A stretch of 64,000 bases of DNA, taken from assembly GCA_000226015.1 (NCBI GenBank), contig JH153573.1, forward strand, positions 326,875-390,874, in the 5' to 3' direction. Source of the stretch: Mnemiopsis leidyi (lineage: Eukaryota; Ctenophora; Tentaculata; Lobata; Bolinopsidae). This document shows, piece after piece, positions 1 to 14,100 of this stretch. The first letter of the stretch is position 1. Every line of letters starts with the position of its first letter. The translations under genes and the position numbers were made by a program. The notes under the pieces were generated by a model, which saw only the letters and a list, made by a program, of their open reading frames with translations, made no database searches and was not told the origin of the DNA.

Positions 1-317
1 TAATATTTCTTATTCAATAGCTATAAGCTAACAACTTGAATCTTGACACTTATCAAAATCGAACATGATACTTGCCATTGCCCATTGCCCATTTGCCTAT
101 TATTCTCGATTGCAAAATTGAAATTTGTTATCTATATCATTTAAATACCCTGATTTATCTTACAAATTTCTTTTGGAATATAGATCATGGCACAGATAAT
201 GTCTGAACAGTGAGCATACCAGATAGTCACAGCTTCTGTATGGGCATTGGGCCTGCTTCAACACCTCAAGATGCCTCGATTTTCTGCTTTATTATTGATA
301 AAAAATGGTCTTTTTAC

Positions 318-512
318 CTGTGTTCCTGCTAAAATTTTCTGGGGGGCTCCGCCCCCCTAGCCCCAGGCAAGGGGCTCTGCCCCTAAACCCCGTTGGGGGC
401 TGCGCCTCCAAACCCCCGCGCGGGCTCGGCGCTTTGCGCCGAGTTTCGCAGCTTGCTCGCTTCGCTCGCAAGCTGAGCCCCCCCATTTCAAATTCCTAGC
501 TACGGCCCTGTT
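318..512. mobile_element. Non-autonomous inverted-repeat element made of GC-rich hairpins
   Basis: A GC-rich island in AT-rich flanks. It holds consecutive short hairpins: about 341-357 (GGGGGGC TCC GCCCCCC), 370-384 (AGGGGC TCT GCCCCT), 392-413 (imperfect), 425-443 (CTCGGCGC TTT GCGCCGAG) and 451-473. The outer ends are diverged inverted repeats: the reverse complement of the right end reads CAGGGCCGTAGCTAGGAATT, and the left end has GTTCCTGCTAAAATTTT followed by the same G-run and CTC. I read it as a MITE-like element without coding capacity. Confidence 0.55.
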
Positions 513-892
513 TGACGGGGATTAAGCGGTCGCCGACACGAAAAAGCGGTCGCAATTCTTGTTCATCTTGCTATGACCTAGGCTGTGCAATGTGCAAACA
601 GTAACCCATGTTAGGGACCCAAAAATTATTCTTTACTGTGATAATTCAAATAAAATAAACTCAGCAACATCAGTGCTCAAAAATCATTAATTTAGCTAGT
701 GAATTCTCTAAAAGTTTTGTGGGTCTAGCAAGTCTGTCACAAGGATTGTTAGTAGTTAGCCCTACTAAGGTAACTTAAACACTATCTACCTAAAAGCTAT
801 ACTGTTATAAACGAGAAGGTAGATTGATATTAGCAATGCTTGTTTTCCACCGTTGACTCGAGTGAGAGGCAATCTAAATACTCTTTCTTGTA

Positions 893-967
893 GGATGTCA
901 AAATGTAGTTAAAAAAATGGTTTTATGGCTGCCACCTTGATGCGCCCGGCATCTATATCAAACTCAG
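893..967 (+). other. Candidate 5'UTR exon of the NUAK gene
   Basis: The start-codon exon begins at an acceptor (TTTTCAG at 1171-1177), so at least one non-coding exon must lie upstream. A stretch here is bounded by TTCTTGTAG on the left and CAG|GTAAAC on the right, with the donor at 968. Joined to 1178 it would give a 210-bp intron. This rests on splice consensus only, and the true leader exon could lie further upstream. Confidence 0.25.
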
Positions 968-1185
968 GTAAACTTTCCTCTCCCTTGCTTTTATATTCAT
1001 GTCGTGTTTTTAAATTAATGTTAAACCAGCACTAGCAGGAATCTGACTTGACTTACGAATTGGACATTCAAATAACAATTCTGATTAGAGGTCATCTATA
1101 ATTCAGTTTGAGTAGTTTCTTATCAGTTTATTTCATATCTGGCAATGAAAACAAAATATAATTTTCCCAATTTTCAGGAACAAAC

Positions 1186-4100
1186 ATGTCAAACCCTGGA
1201 GGAAAGCGTTACAGGATTGAGCGAACATTAGGTGAAGGGACTTATGGAAAAGTTAAGTTGGCATACGATAACTACACTCGTGAAAAGGTAATATTCAGAG
1301 ATAATTGAAGTAGAATTTTGCAGATCCTCTTTGAATTATTGTCATTTAAATGGTTAAATATAATGATAAATATTTTGTAACTGTACAGGTTAAACTCGCT
1401 GGCAATCCCCATACTACCATATTATATATGAAAATCATATGACAGGATCTTCCAAATTATTTGACTGTAGAACCTGTCGTCTTGCATGGTGTACTTCCCC
1501 TCTAATTTTTGTGTTGTTTACAACTGCCTACAAATTAGTCAGGTCATTAAAAATGAACCACGGTAGATTTTCTTAAGTTGCGTGACAAATCCCAAAATAC
1601 ACTCTGCCCGTCCTGCAATGTTACCACACATAACATTTACAACATGCATACATGCACACACACACACACCAAATGTTTCATGTTAATTAATGGGATGAGT
1701 TCGACTGTGTGTATGTATAGTTAAATTTCAGTCAGGAAGCTTCCTATTATACAGAACGTGCATGCTCGCAACCAGCTCTAGTAGCCTCGTCTCGTACTTC
1801 GGCATAATTACGTTGCCTAAATTACTATGGCTAATAATGGGCGTTCTTAGCCAATTTTCACTGTTTGATCCCAAGATTTTGTTTAATAAATTGCTGAATA
1901 GTTCTCACCCGAATAATTCTGCGTGCTAATCCAGAGTCAGTAGGTAAGGTATAATTGATCGGTTAGTTGAGAGGATATCGGGGTGCAAACAAAGAAAGGA
2001 TGTCAGACAAACACGACTGGATAGCATCCAGCTCTACCCGCTTCACTACTCCAACATCATACCCGGCTGATTCAGGCTGATCTGCAACACTTCCGTGTGA
2101 GCGTGACAACTTCCGTCCAGTCAGACTAAGGCGCTGAGAGCGGCACTGAATTACCGCTTGTAACTTCTGCAGCTGTGTGTGCAGAGTGGCTAAGTAGCCG
2201 GATCAGTGGGATCTTGCCAAGTGTTATGTTTGTATTGAGCTGCTTGTTGCGGCAGGTGTGGAGCTATACTTTTTGTACATGTCTATATGACTAGAAAGGG
2301 AGGTAGCCACGCCCAATCGAGACACAGCATGGCGACCACGCTCTAAAGGCACAGTGTGAGGGGCGACAATCACACCGCACATTTCACCGTACCTAGCTGG
2401 GCTCTGTGTGGCGATCATTGTTCACAACTTTACACACACGTGATATCTTCCACCGGGTTTAACGTTACTTCACATATTCTGTTTAGTTGAAGTATCTCTA
2501 TGTCATATGGTACTGTTAAATTCTTAACTATTAATTTACAAACTTTTAGTCGGCGTATAAAGGTATCAACGTAAGGTACCCACAACCCATCACTCATCAC
2601 TCTCGTTAATTAGTTTAATTCAGAGACACGTTTTTAGTTAAAATAATGTTTTCTACTGGATAGAAATATTAGTCATTAGTTGAGTAATGATTTGGTTCCT
2701 GCACAAAACACTCAGAACATGAACATGACTCACACATACTCTGTATTTCTTGTGTGATATTAAGCTATTTATCAAATACATACAAATATTTTACGCTAAC
2801 CCGAATTGTAGGAATCATACCTCTGATGCATGGCCTAAACTTTGCTCTAAAATCATTCTCATGACTCTGTCCTGCATATCTACGTAGTAGCATTGACGGT
2901 GTCTATATTTAACCATTTATAATCAGATTTTAGGGTTGTGCAAATAGAGTTGTGCCCTGCAACACAAGTGCAATGTTAAATCAGAAAATATTTAACGAAA
3001 TCCTCTCTTATCTGTCACACCAGCTGAATCAGTGGAATACGGGGTATCTGTGTTTCTAATTACAAATTTAACAGGTTCCCACGGCTCATGACAGCACATG
3101 ATTACACAGTGTTACACACACACTGTACAGCTCCTTGATAATATCTCGTGATAACATCTTCCTCCTGACAGGTCGCTATAAAGATCATCAGAAAAGAAAA
3201 TGTTAAAACTAAAAAAGACATGGAGAGAGTTCGGAGGGAAATTGATATTCTGTCAGTCTTGCGACACCCACATATCATCAAAGTTATTGATGGTGAGAAA
3301 CATTACCTTTAGATTTTTTTAGCATGTTGAAATTATGAGACGAGCACTATAATCACTGAGCTATAACAAGTACATAAAAATAAAAGGGAGGAACTTTTCA
3401 TCAGTTTCTTTTAAAGCTAACATGTACCTAGGACCTTGTCAGCTGGCAGAGAGATGAGATCATGGTTTTTATTGGAACATCTCTCGATACGACCCACATA
3501 TTATATTTCGTAACCTGAACATACGAAACTCGTCAGATATTATTATTTTGGCCATATAAGTACAAATCAAAGCCTTTGTTGCGAATTGCAATAAATGTGT
3601 TCCTTCATAATATAATATTTAATGTTAGATCATTAAATTTACGATTATTACCAAATATCAATGATATAATATTTAATTTTTATCACTAAATTTACGATGA
3701 TTACCAAATATTGCGAATAAGATAGAATAAAAAGAACTCCTTGCAGTTGTGGAAACGAGAACTAACATTATAATCGTAATGGAGTACGCCGTAAATGGCG
3801 AGCTGTTCGATTACATCAACGAGAGAAGATACCTGGATGAGTCTGAAAGTAGAAAATACTTCCGACAAATTGTCAGCGCTGTGGACTACTGTCACAAGGT
3901 TTGTGGACTACTGTCACAAGGTTTGTGGACTACTGTCACAAGGTTTGTGTTTCGGATCCAGAAACTTTGGGAAATGTTGGAGTATGAAGCAAAAACCGCT
4001 AATTTTTGCTTTAAACATATATGTATATCTAGGCTTATAAAATTTGCCGCCCTTAGTATTGTCAGGCTTTTCAAGAGAAGTTTGTGAAGGTAGAAGCTAG

Positions 4101-7100
4101 CAATGCTAGGCTAACTACTCAAACTTACTTTTCGTCTTTACCACGTGCTCCCGCTTTGGGAATAATCGCCAGTCTAAATATAGCGATTTAGTGAAGCGAA
4201 GTGGATATCGTATCGTGGTACTGGGATACAGTGGTCACAGTGCCGTTATATAATATATAGGTTTAGTTAATAGGTAGTCACGTTGAAAAGTTAGTCACGT
4301 TGCAAAGGTTACCACGGTGATAGAACGATCTAGATATTATGATGGTTTGATAAGATTTTTATACGCCTGGAAAACTTCTTAGATTGGTGCATCTATATAC
4401 GAGTAAGGCATATACATTTGAACATGTACAAATGTTTTTCGCTCAATTCTGTAATTTTCTCAACACTCAATACTTTAATGCAGTGGGTAATTTTAAATGT
4501 GATCACCCGTTATCATTACACATGGTTATCATTACACATGGTTATCATTACACATGGTTATCATTACACATGGTTATCATTACACATGGTTATCATTACA
4601 CAGATTATTACTTCCGGAAATTACGGCTGGAAACAACGTTAAATTTCGGGCTTCAATTTTCGCCCAATTTTATAAATTCAGCCACTCTCCCGCCTACTGG
4701 TGTCTGGCTGCTATTAAAATTAAATATTCTATCACGAAATACAGATAAGAATTTGCCAGCGTGGTTGGCAGATTAAACACACCACATTATGCAAATCTGG
4801 CGGGCTTTGTCAAGTTCAAATATTTTGTAAATAACGTCATGCTGTAATTTACAAGAGTTTGGTTGCTGAGGAATCGCACCAGTGTATCAAGTCCTGCCAA
4901 CTCCAAGTCACAAATACCGCCTTGGTTCATTACAAATACAAATAAGTAAAAACCAGTTTGTAAACTTTACGTCACAATCATTGTCAATATTTTGTAAAAT
5001 TATCGTATTCGCCTTGTCTGAGTCGTTAAATCTCCCAGTCAGTTTAGAGTAAAACTAGGTGAATTAGAGGCCGGTAAGAGTACATGTAACACACCACACA
5101 CGTACACACGGACAGTGGACTGGGACCTGTTGACAGGTTTGATGTCACGTGACTCTGTCACGTGACTTTCAACTTTCAGCAGGAGTTAGCTCCCGGTCTT
5201 GGTGAGCTGCTGTTATAGCTTTGTAGTTTATGATATAGTCGCGATTGACAGGAGAATGTGTAGTTGTGTGTCAGTGTTTGTGTGTCAGCTTGGATGTATG
5301 TGTGTAAAGATAAGAAAAAGCGATAAGATAACACCAAGTTAACACATATGTGCTGCTCATGATAACACAAAGTGAGATACAATACATATTATTGTTATTG
5401 CTAATCATGTTGACCGTGGATTTTTAATGCAACACCCCCGATCAAGTCACGTCCAGGAATATAAGCATTAGAAACTGTCACTTATTTTATTCATTCTAAA
5501 TGTTCATTTCTGTGTGCATCTGTTAACAGGTGTGTGGATTTGGAATGCCGTGTTTTCTACCTTACAGTACTCACAGCTGACTATTTAATTTGACTTTTGA
5601 TTCTGCCAATTCCGAAATTTACTTATTTCAAGCCAAATATGTAATCCAAAAGACATGGTTAATTTCTGAGTTCCACCAATTAGATATCACTCGCTCAAGC
5701 TTAGAATTAAATTAGACCTATAAATTGCTTTAGTGACAACTATGTATTAAATTGTCAAGGCTCCATCATACGAAGAAATTGTACTTACCTGACTTTCGTC
5801 AAAGAACTTAATTATCGGCCAATCCACAACAGTTCTGTCTATTGACCTGTAAATTCGCTGTCGGACCTGCGTAATAGATAAATTTAGCTTTACCTACCTG
5901 TCCACGAAGTTTCGGGCACCGATCCAAAGTTGAATTTTTTGAGAGCTGAAGATTTAACTCGAGAACAAACGCACAAAGACAATCTCCCTCGCTGCATTCC
6001 TAACAAATTGTTGCTGTAAAACGCGGGAATTCCGCACACACAAATCCCGACAAGCTGATGTAAGAGTGTTTCTAAACGTGTGTACATGCCACATGTATAT
6101 AATCTGATCTAGACAAACTTCCCTGCTTAGTTGGCAATACTTGGTTAGCTGAGGACAAGCCGGAAGTTACTGCATAAAATGTGCATAAAACCTGTAAGTC
6201 TACACTCGCTACTGTACTTTATTAAGTGTGGACACATTGCTGTTACACCTGGAATTTTAGACTAGAAAATCTCTGACGTTACGTGTACGTAAGAAATACA
6301 GAATTCTCAGCTTATAGCTTATTTTGGACGTGCTCTGTCGAAATCTTGGTCGTTTGTGGATTTAATTAGAAGATAGGACAACCTGACACAAACTTAAGTT
6401 TATTCTTTTTAATTTTGGTTTTGTTTCGTCAATGACTTCAAGACAAATTTTATTAAGTAAATATTGCCTTATGTTACCTAAGATAAATGTTACCTAAGAT
6501 AAATCAAATTCTGTGGCTGTGTTTTTTAACAAAGTTTTAAACAATATGTATTTCGAAGACCTAAAAACTGCAATTTTGAAGTAATTTCTTATTTAGCCTA
6601 CCTTATCCATTGTCTACAGGTTCCAGGTTTCTATTAAAGAATGTAAAAATTCTAACCTCATCATGTCTTTAGTCTACCAGGATTTACTCAATTCATTGTG
6701 AAGATACGCCGTGTTGTGTTTACTTAGATTAGTACTCAAATAGTGATGTTTGCAAGGCTTTGTGTGGGACACCTCTCCTTTTGTTTTGCTGCTCAATTGT
6801 GATTTGTGCTTGTGATTCATGAATGGGAGATGGTATAATCATACTCATTGTGTATGTCAAATGAATACATCAAGAAACGTACAGTCAATGTCAGTCAATA
6901 TAATGTATCTAGTGTACACATAACATAATATCTAGTGTACACATAACATAATATCATCACGTAACTATACAATGTATAGTGTACACATAACGTCGTATCA
7001 TCACGTGACAATACAATGTATAGGTGTACCTTGTTTTTGTTTCTTATGACAGGGAAATATTGAATCAGGCTTGAGATAGGCACTGACTATAACCATGGCA

Positions 7101-8075
7101 CCCTGGAATATGACTTATGGTCAATGGTGAAAATGGGCATACGGTGGGAATTGCGATGTGGCCAAATTTCGGTTAATTACCATCTTTACCATGGTCATAT
7201 ATGAGTTTTGGTTTAATTGCTTATGCACATGGTAATTTTTTATCGTTTGATCATAACACAAAGGCTAATATGATATATAAGGCCAAACGGTCATAAAATT
7301 GTGGCGAACATACCCCACTGAATTAATGTGGCAATTACCAGGGCCCAGCCTTCTGCTGTGAGCATATATATAAAAACTTAAACAAGTAAACGTCCCTAAT
7401 TACTCTTCCGGATATTTATTGAAAAATTTAATTTGCGGTCGCGGAATGAGTATTTTTAAAGTTTTCAGGAACAGCAACCAATTTAATTGCTAGTATTTTA
7501 TGCCACATCGAGCCCCTTGAAACCCGTTTCTTTCATATCGAATTTTACAGGAAAGCGATTTGTTACTGCACGTCTAACGATTTAATTCCTCAGAATCTAA
7601 TAGTACACCGAGACTTAAAGCTAGAAAACTTGCTGCTGGATAAAGACATGAATATCAAGGTAAGATTATAAAACTTTAACGTTGAGGTAATCCTGTGTGA
7701 TATAAAACTTAATCCTATCATGTCGTAACCGGGTAAATGTAATTCTAACGATGGCATTTTCCGGGAGAATAGTAAGTACATATTCTACAGCTCCGCAACC
7801 TTCTGCCCTAAAATTTAAAATATTTTCATGATTAACGACTGTAGATAGCTGGCGCGGGCGTGAATTTTCCAACAATTTCAGATCATAGACTTCGGTCTGA
7901 GTAACCAATACGCGCACGACTGTTTGTTAAACACCTTCTGTGGTTCTCCGCTCTACGCCTCTCCTGAAATGATCCAAGGAAAAGAGTGAGTTTATCTCCA
8001 TTTTTTCATTGTTAACGTCGGCTCATTAAACACGTGTACTCTGTACTTTAATTAATTTGTAGGAAATGTACATAC

Positions 8076-8160
<85 letters not shown>

Positions 8161-11100
8161 AACACACACAACACGTACACACATACACACACACATGCAC
8201 ACAGACCGCACACACAGACACACACGCACACACACACAGACACACATACACAGACCGCACCCACAGACACACAGACCGCACACACAGACACACACGCACA
8301 CACACACCCACAGACACACACTGCAAGAAACATCCATTTGGTAATTGAAAGCGTACCGTTATTGTTGGCTTGATTTAAATCACTGAAGTAGGTATATTTA
8401 TGAGGTGTACAAACAATGTTGCCAAGTAACAACTAAAGTAGCACGTGCTGGATAACAGTCCAACCTCGATCTTCACGTGCAGTGCTTACAGGACGACAGG
8501 ATCAAAATTATAGTTTGTTAAAACTTTTAACTTTTCTAGAATTTCGGCGACAGAAAGAGTCAAACTTAACATGGATCAAGGTATATCAAATAGGCGTGTG
8601 TTCACGCCCATCAAGACAAGACTGTCGCCAAAGATTTTCCAGTAAACCAGCCCTAAAATGAACTTGAAATACTTTTTGTCTGCACCAACAGGACACAACA
8701 ACCAGGTATGTGAGCAGTTCGTTCGACCGAAAATGACATCAGACTTGTAAAGCGACAAGTAGTTGCTACCGTTAAATTAACCTTAACACGTTTTAACTTT
8801 TACAGTCAGGCTTTCAGGCTTTCATGTCTGTTTCTTGAAAAAGGTCCTAATTAATATGCAATTACTGTTTGTACAGTGTGTTCACGTAAGCCGGCACTAG
8901 TGTGGAAACATGAAATAGAAAAAACAAGTGTACAAACAATATGTTGCCAAGTAACAACTAGAGTAGCACGTGTTGGGCAACAGTCCAACCTCGATTTACA
9001 AGTGCACTGTTCACAGGCCGACAAAAAGTACACGGTGATCTTGACCATACATCAAATGGGCGTGTGTTATGACTGCAGACGAGACGCCGTCGCCACTAAG
9101 TCTGGGAGCTGACAGCTTTCATGGTTTACCGTAAGAGTATTTGTCCTTATCAACAGAGTGTAACAAGATCGAGGTATGTGAGCAATTCGAATCATTGTGA
9201 ACACTATCACTATATGACTATAAACATAAAGATAAAATACAGATCTAAGTGTACGGAGAAAAATATACAATGTAAATCTTGCAGTTGCAGTACTTAATTT
9301 GGGTCCGACTCACCAAACACGTTGCCCATATTTTAGGGGATAATCAGTGTGCCAACTTGTTTTGCTAGCTCTCGCCCGGCCCTGTGAGATTCGTTAGAAG
9401 ACAGCTTGCTGCTGCGCGGCTATTTGTACCATCCTCCTGTATTTGAGCATGGTACGCGATGTTTTAGTAGCGCTAGTTCTAAACTTTCAGGGTCGGGCGA
9501 CACTTTTTCTTTATGCAAAATTAGAGCTTTTGACCAATTGACCTGAAACTTTCAGAGATGTTAGAAAAAGCCTAATTATAGTGCGCTTTGGGGTACGATT
9601 TTCGAGAAAAACCCCCTGAGCCATGGAAATTGCGATATTGTGTCGCAATTTCAAACTTGTCCAAACATATTCTCGTACAAAATGTGCTGTAACTCGGCCT
9701 GTGATTAGAGTTAAGACTAAACTTTTAGTGTTTTTGAATCCTCTGATTGTCTGCTATCACCCCCTGTAAAGAATTCACCGACCCCATGAAAAACGCTCCA
9801 GTGGCAGAGCGTTAAAGTGACGTACCTCTCGAAGTAAGCGAAAATGAGGGCGCTGGTACCATGCTCCCGCCGGGGGAGTGTTTATCTTATACTTATTTTA
9901 ATTCGGACACTCCAACAGCCACATGTTACACAAGTGTAACGGCCAATTGCACGAGGCCGAATGTACAATTATGAATACATGCCAGTGACGGTTAGTAATG
10001 TGTACACNNNNNNNNNNNNNCACACACACACACACAAAAATACACACAAAAATACACACATATGCACGTAATGTGTTCATCTTGTCATGATATGTGATTT
10101 TGCTCGTCGAATTAAAACATCGTAATATTTGTTTACACACGTCAACTGGCGTGTTATTTTACTTTTTTATTTGATTATTTTATAATTACTTGATAAGTGA
10201 CTGCAGTGTGAATACATTGAAATTAACAGAACTGTTAAATAACAACGCTTTTAAATTTGGTGTTTTATAACAATATTTTAACTGTCATTTCGGCTATCAA
10301 ACACTGTAAAGATTGCACATTTCAAAGTCAATAAAGCAATAACTGTGCTTACTATAACTATGCTACCTATAACTGTAAATATGCTGACTATAACTATAAC
10401 TATGAGTCATAGCTATGAGCTAACTATAACTATGCTATTGTAGACGCTTAAATTACTCGAATATTTAACTAGGTCTGTGAGGAAATTAACTAAAACATGC
10501 GAAATTAGATATCGAATTAGAATTAACACTAACCACAATTAATAGATACAAGTATCAAGTTATGCACTCGACGTTTAATCACAGTTTAATGCACTTTTAA
10601 CTGTTAAACTTAGCTCCTACCATAATTCTCATGCTCGTCGTTATCAGCGACATGCTCATATCGACTATCGTGTTATATTTAGTTCAAGTAATTATTGTCA
10701 ACATTATTGACACAATGTTTGGAGCTGTATCGTGTGTATTGTGATAATGCAATAGTGGTTGACACAGTCATGCCATTATATACTTGATATGCCATTATAT
10801 ACTTGATAGTATCAAGTTGAAGTGTCAAGTAGTAGTATAAAGTTGTAGTATCAAGTTGTAGTATCAAGTTGTAGTGTCAAGTAGTAGTATAAAGTTGTAG
10901 TATCAAGTTGTAGTATCAAGTTGTAGTATCCAGTACATATTATAGTCCGATAAGAATACTTCCACGCACGCCCACTTTCCTGTTCATTGCAACCATGGCA
11001 ACAAAAACATTACATTACATCATCTACTTTGTAGTAATCGGATAGTCATGAACTCCGGTCATTTCCCACCACAGACTCATTACCTCAATATTCGCTATCT

Positions 11101-14100
11101 CATTAGCTTGTTACTGGAAAGTCTGGCAGCGTTATCTGTAGTTAAGTAATTGTCTCAACTAATTAGCTGATTGGCAAGCAGTTCTGGTATCGTGAAATAC
11201 ACATGCGTGAGAAAGCGATGACTAAAATAGTAACTCACTGTATCAGATATCATTGTAGATCAGATATGAGATATTCAGATCATAGTTTACAAGGATATTG
11301 CATATCAGTCCTGATATGATACAGCTAACTTACTCCTATACTAATTTTAGCAGTAACTCGTGTTGTGAAGCAGATGTGAGTGAAGTTACTTGATATGTTC
11401 TGGCAACTTTCCAACTAAGCTCAAAAACAAGGATGTGAGAAGTAAGGATGTGAGAAGTAAGAAAGTATATTTTAGGAAGTAACAATAGAGGAAAACAGGA
11501 AAGATATTGTCTTATAAACTCACACACGCCGCTAAAACCACAAACTTTAGTAGCCATATATTCAGAAGAGATATAATAGTGCCATGTCCATCGTGATGAA
11601 TTATTTCATGTAGTTCATTTGTTCCACATTGAATATTTGGAATTATTGTTATCTGTACCAGTACTAGTATTCACAGAGTGTTTAACTATGAATATTATTT
11701 ATAATCTAGATCGTAGTCGTGGGAGTTGAATCTTTAAATCGTTGCTACTGTCAGTAAATGATGGTTAATTGCGATATAATAGCCGTATAATTGCCGTATA
11801 ATGGCATGTTAATCACATGAATGTGACGATAAGACAAGTAGAGCTAATTTTAGCTGCTACTTATATTGAGCCCCGTCCAAATAATTAGATTGTACACATC
11901 ACTATTTGTTCTATTCTTGTGTTGGCATCCTGCCAGGAATTTCTATGGAGATGATTGTTCCTGTTCAGGGGTTCCTAATTCTGGTATCTCATTTCAAATC
12001 ATTATAGTAATTAGATAGAAATTAGACACGCAATATTTGTAGGAGATATTTGTAGGACACTGGAATTAAGAATGGCGATTTAATTCTCCAGAAAACCAAT
12101 TCAAGCTCTGAATAAAGTAGTGAAGAGTGTGTGGTAATGTGATATGATCGCCCTCTCAAATAGTGGCAGGGCCGGACTCCCGACCCAGTATTACAAAAGT
12201 GACATTGTTTACAAGTGTAACCTAACACTGTGGTTATCACATGGTGACCAGCTGGTCTAACAAGGCCGATATTTCCTCCAGTTTTAACACAATTACCTCT
12301 TCGTGGTGCTTTCCAGCTGTCAGCTCAGACAGGAGTTGGGTCTTCCTTGTTCAGACAGTATACATGTACACAGTATACAATACATATATGTATCTATACA
12401 TGTGTATATTATGTATGTGCTTGTGTATATATATATATATACACAAGTACATACACGTTTACACTTTACATGTATAGTATGTATACACGGCACAGAAACA
12501 GTCTTGTGTTATTGTTATTCAAGTGTTCAAGATGTATCATATGTAATCATATCCACAAGAAAAAGAAATGATCCTCTCAATTCTTATCCTATATCACGTT
12601 TCACTGCCGCTTTTATTCCAAACCTATCGGTTCTCCAACCAACCAACACCCAAGTCAAACAATCTAGAAAGTCCCTTGTGAGTGTCGTGTGTGTCGTCAC
12701 TGAACCTAACACCTGACCTGCAGCAGGGGAGAAGGAGGGGAGTTTAACATTCTTCTCGACAACGTGACGTCATTCAATTCAACACACTTATACTTACTGT
12801 ACTGTATTGTCTGGTTGAACTTTAACACTTGTATGAGATCATATCTTCTGAAGTGTGGTATAAATCCGACATAAAGTCACCGTCTCTGTATAGAAAGTGT
12901 CAACTGATAACTTTCCCTCTACCTTCAACACCAGAAAATTTATATGAAGTCAATTTAAAAACCAGGGCCAGCTCGATTGAAGCTCTAAACTAAGCTGATT
13001 ATGGCACCATGCCTTTGTCTTACTTGTTGGCAACCAATGATACGACCTTACACGCACAGATAAACTCAGTCAAATTGTTGAACGAAGTAAGGCATGTTGA
13101 TTGTAGCAATAAAAATTAAAGAGTAGCTGAATCAGCGCTAAACTCAGAAATCATTATATCAGCCTGGCTGACATTACGTAATGCTATCTGGGAACCGGGA
13201 GTTAGGCTTGGCAGGAGTCTCCTAAATAGCGTAAAATTGTGACGGCATCTTATTTGTCTGTCTGTTCGAAAGAGCGTGTGTGTGATGACGTCGTCTCTAA
13301 CTAATGAGTTCTCACTTCCTGATTTAATGATCCAGGTTCGGTTAGCCGTGATTGACTTGTTACCCACTGGATTATTCACATACACTGTGTTTTATAAGTT
13401 GATCAATGTAATAACTAGCACATAGTTTAACTCTGTATAGAAACACGTACATGTAAAACATGTAGGGCGGATGTGAACATTCTATAAAACTATGTAGTCA
13501 AAGTTCCATGTTGTGTCGTTAGTCATCGTGACATCATTACAACAAGCTCTTACAATCCGTCTAGTTAGTATTTAGTATCGACTTGATAATGAGTCTTTTT
13601 ATCACAGTGCGAGTGGAATTGTTTGTCTTAGAATGCGGAAGGAAAAAGTCTTGATTTATGTTTTTAAAGATGGGAAATTTAGCTCGTACAAACACACAGT
13701 AGTTTCATGCCACAAAAGTTGTAAAATTATTAAAATACTATTCAAAACACTCTCGACTTATATGGTAATCTATACGACCCGTTTCTGGAATTAGTGTCGT
13801 TCAGCGTTGAAGAGTCAAAAGAGGACGTTTACGTAACGGCTCAAGGAATGTAGGGCGGTATGTTCTCTAAAAAGCCGTTTAGTTTCTGTATAGCTTCGTC
13901 CGCGCGCCACGCCCAACTTGTACATATGTCAGTCAGCGCCGACAGCTGATACACACTGTGTGTGGTGACCTGGTGAAGAATTTAGATAATAGATAATATC
14001 TACGTAGTTGCAACGCCAGCACCCTTATCGCAAATAAGTTATTGTTGAGTAATCCAGGTCAGTGTAATGTACATGTTGATAGGACATGTCATTCAATATG

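Noticed and set aside
8026-8432. Long ORFs on both strands
   Set aside because: They translate the CA microsatellite and are pure low complexity.
12241-12716. Overlapping plus-strand ORFs up to 137 aa
   Set aside because: They run through TA/TG simple sequence, with no family similarity, and lie inside NUAK intron 5.
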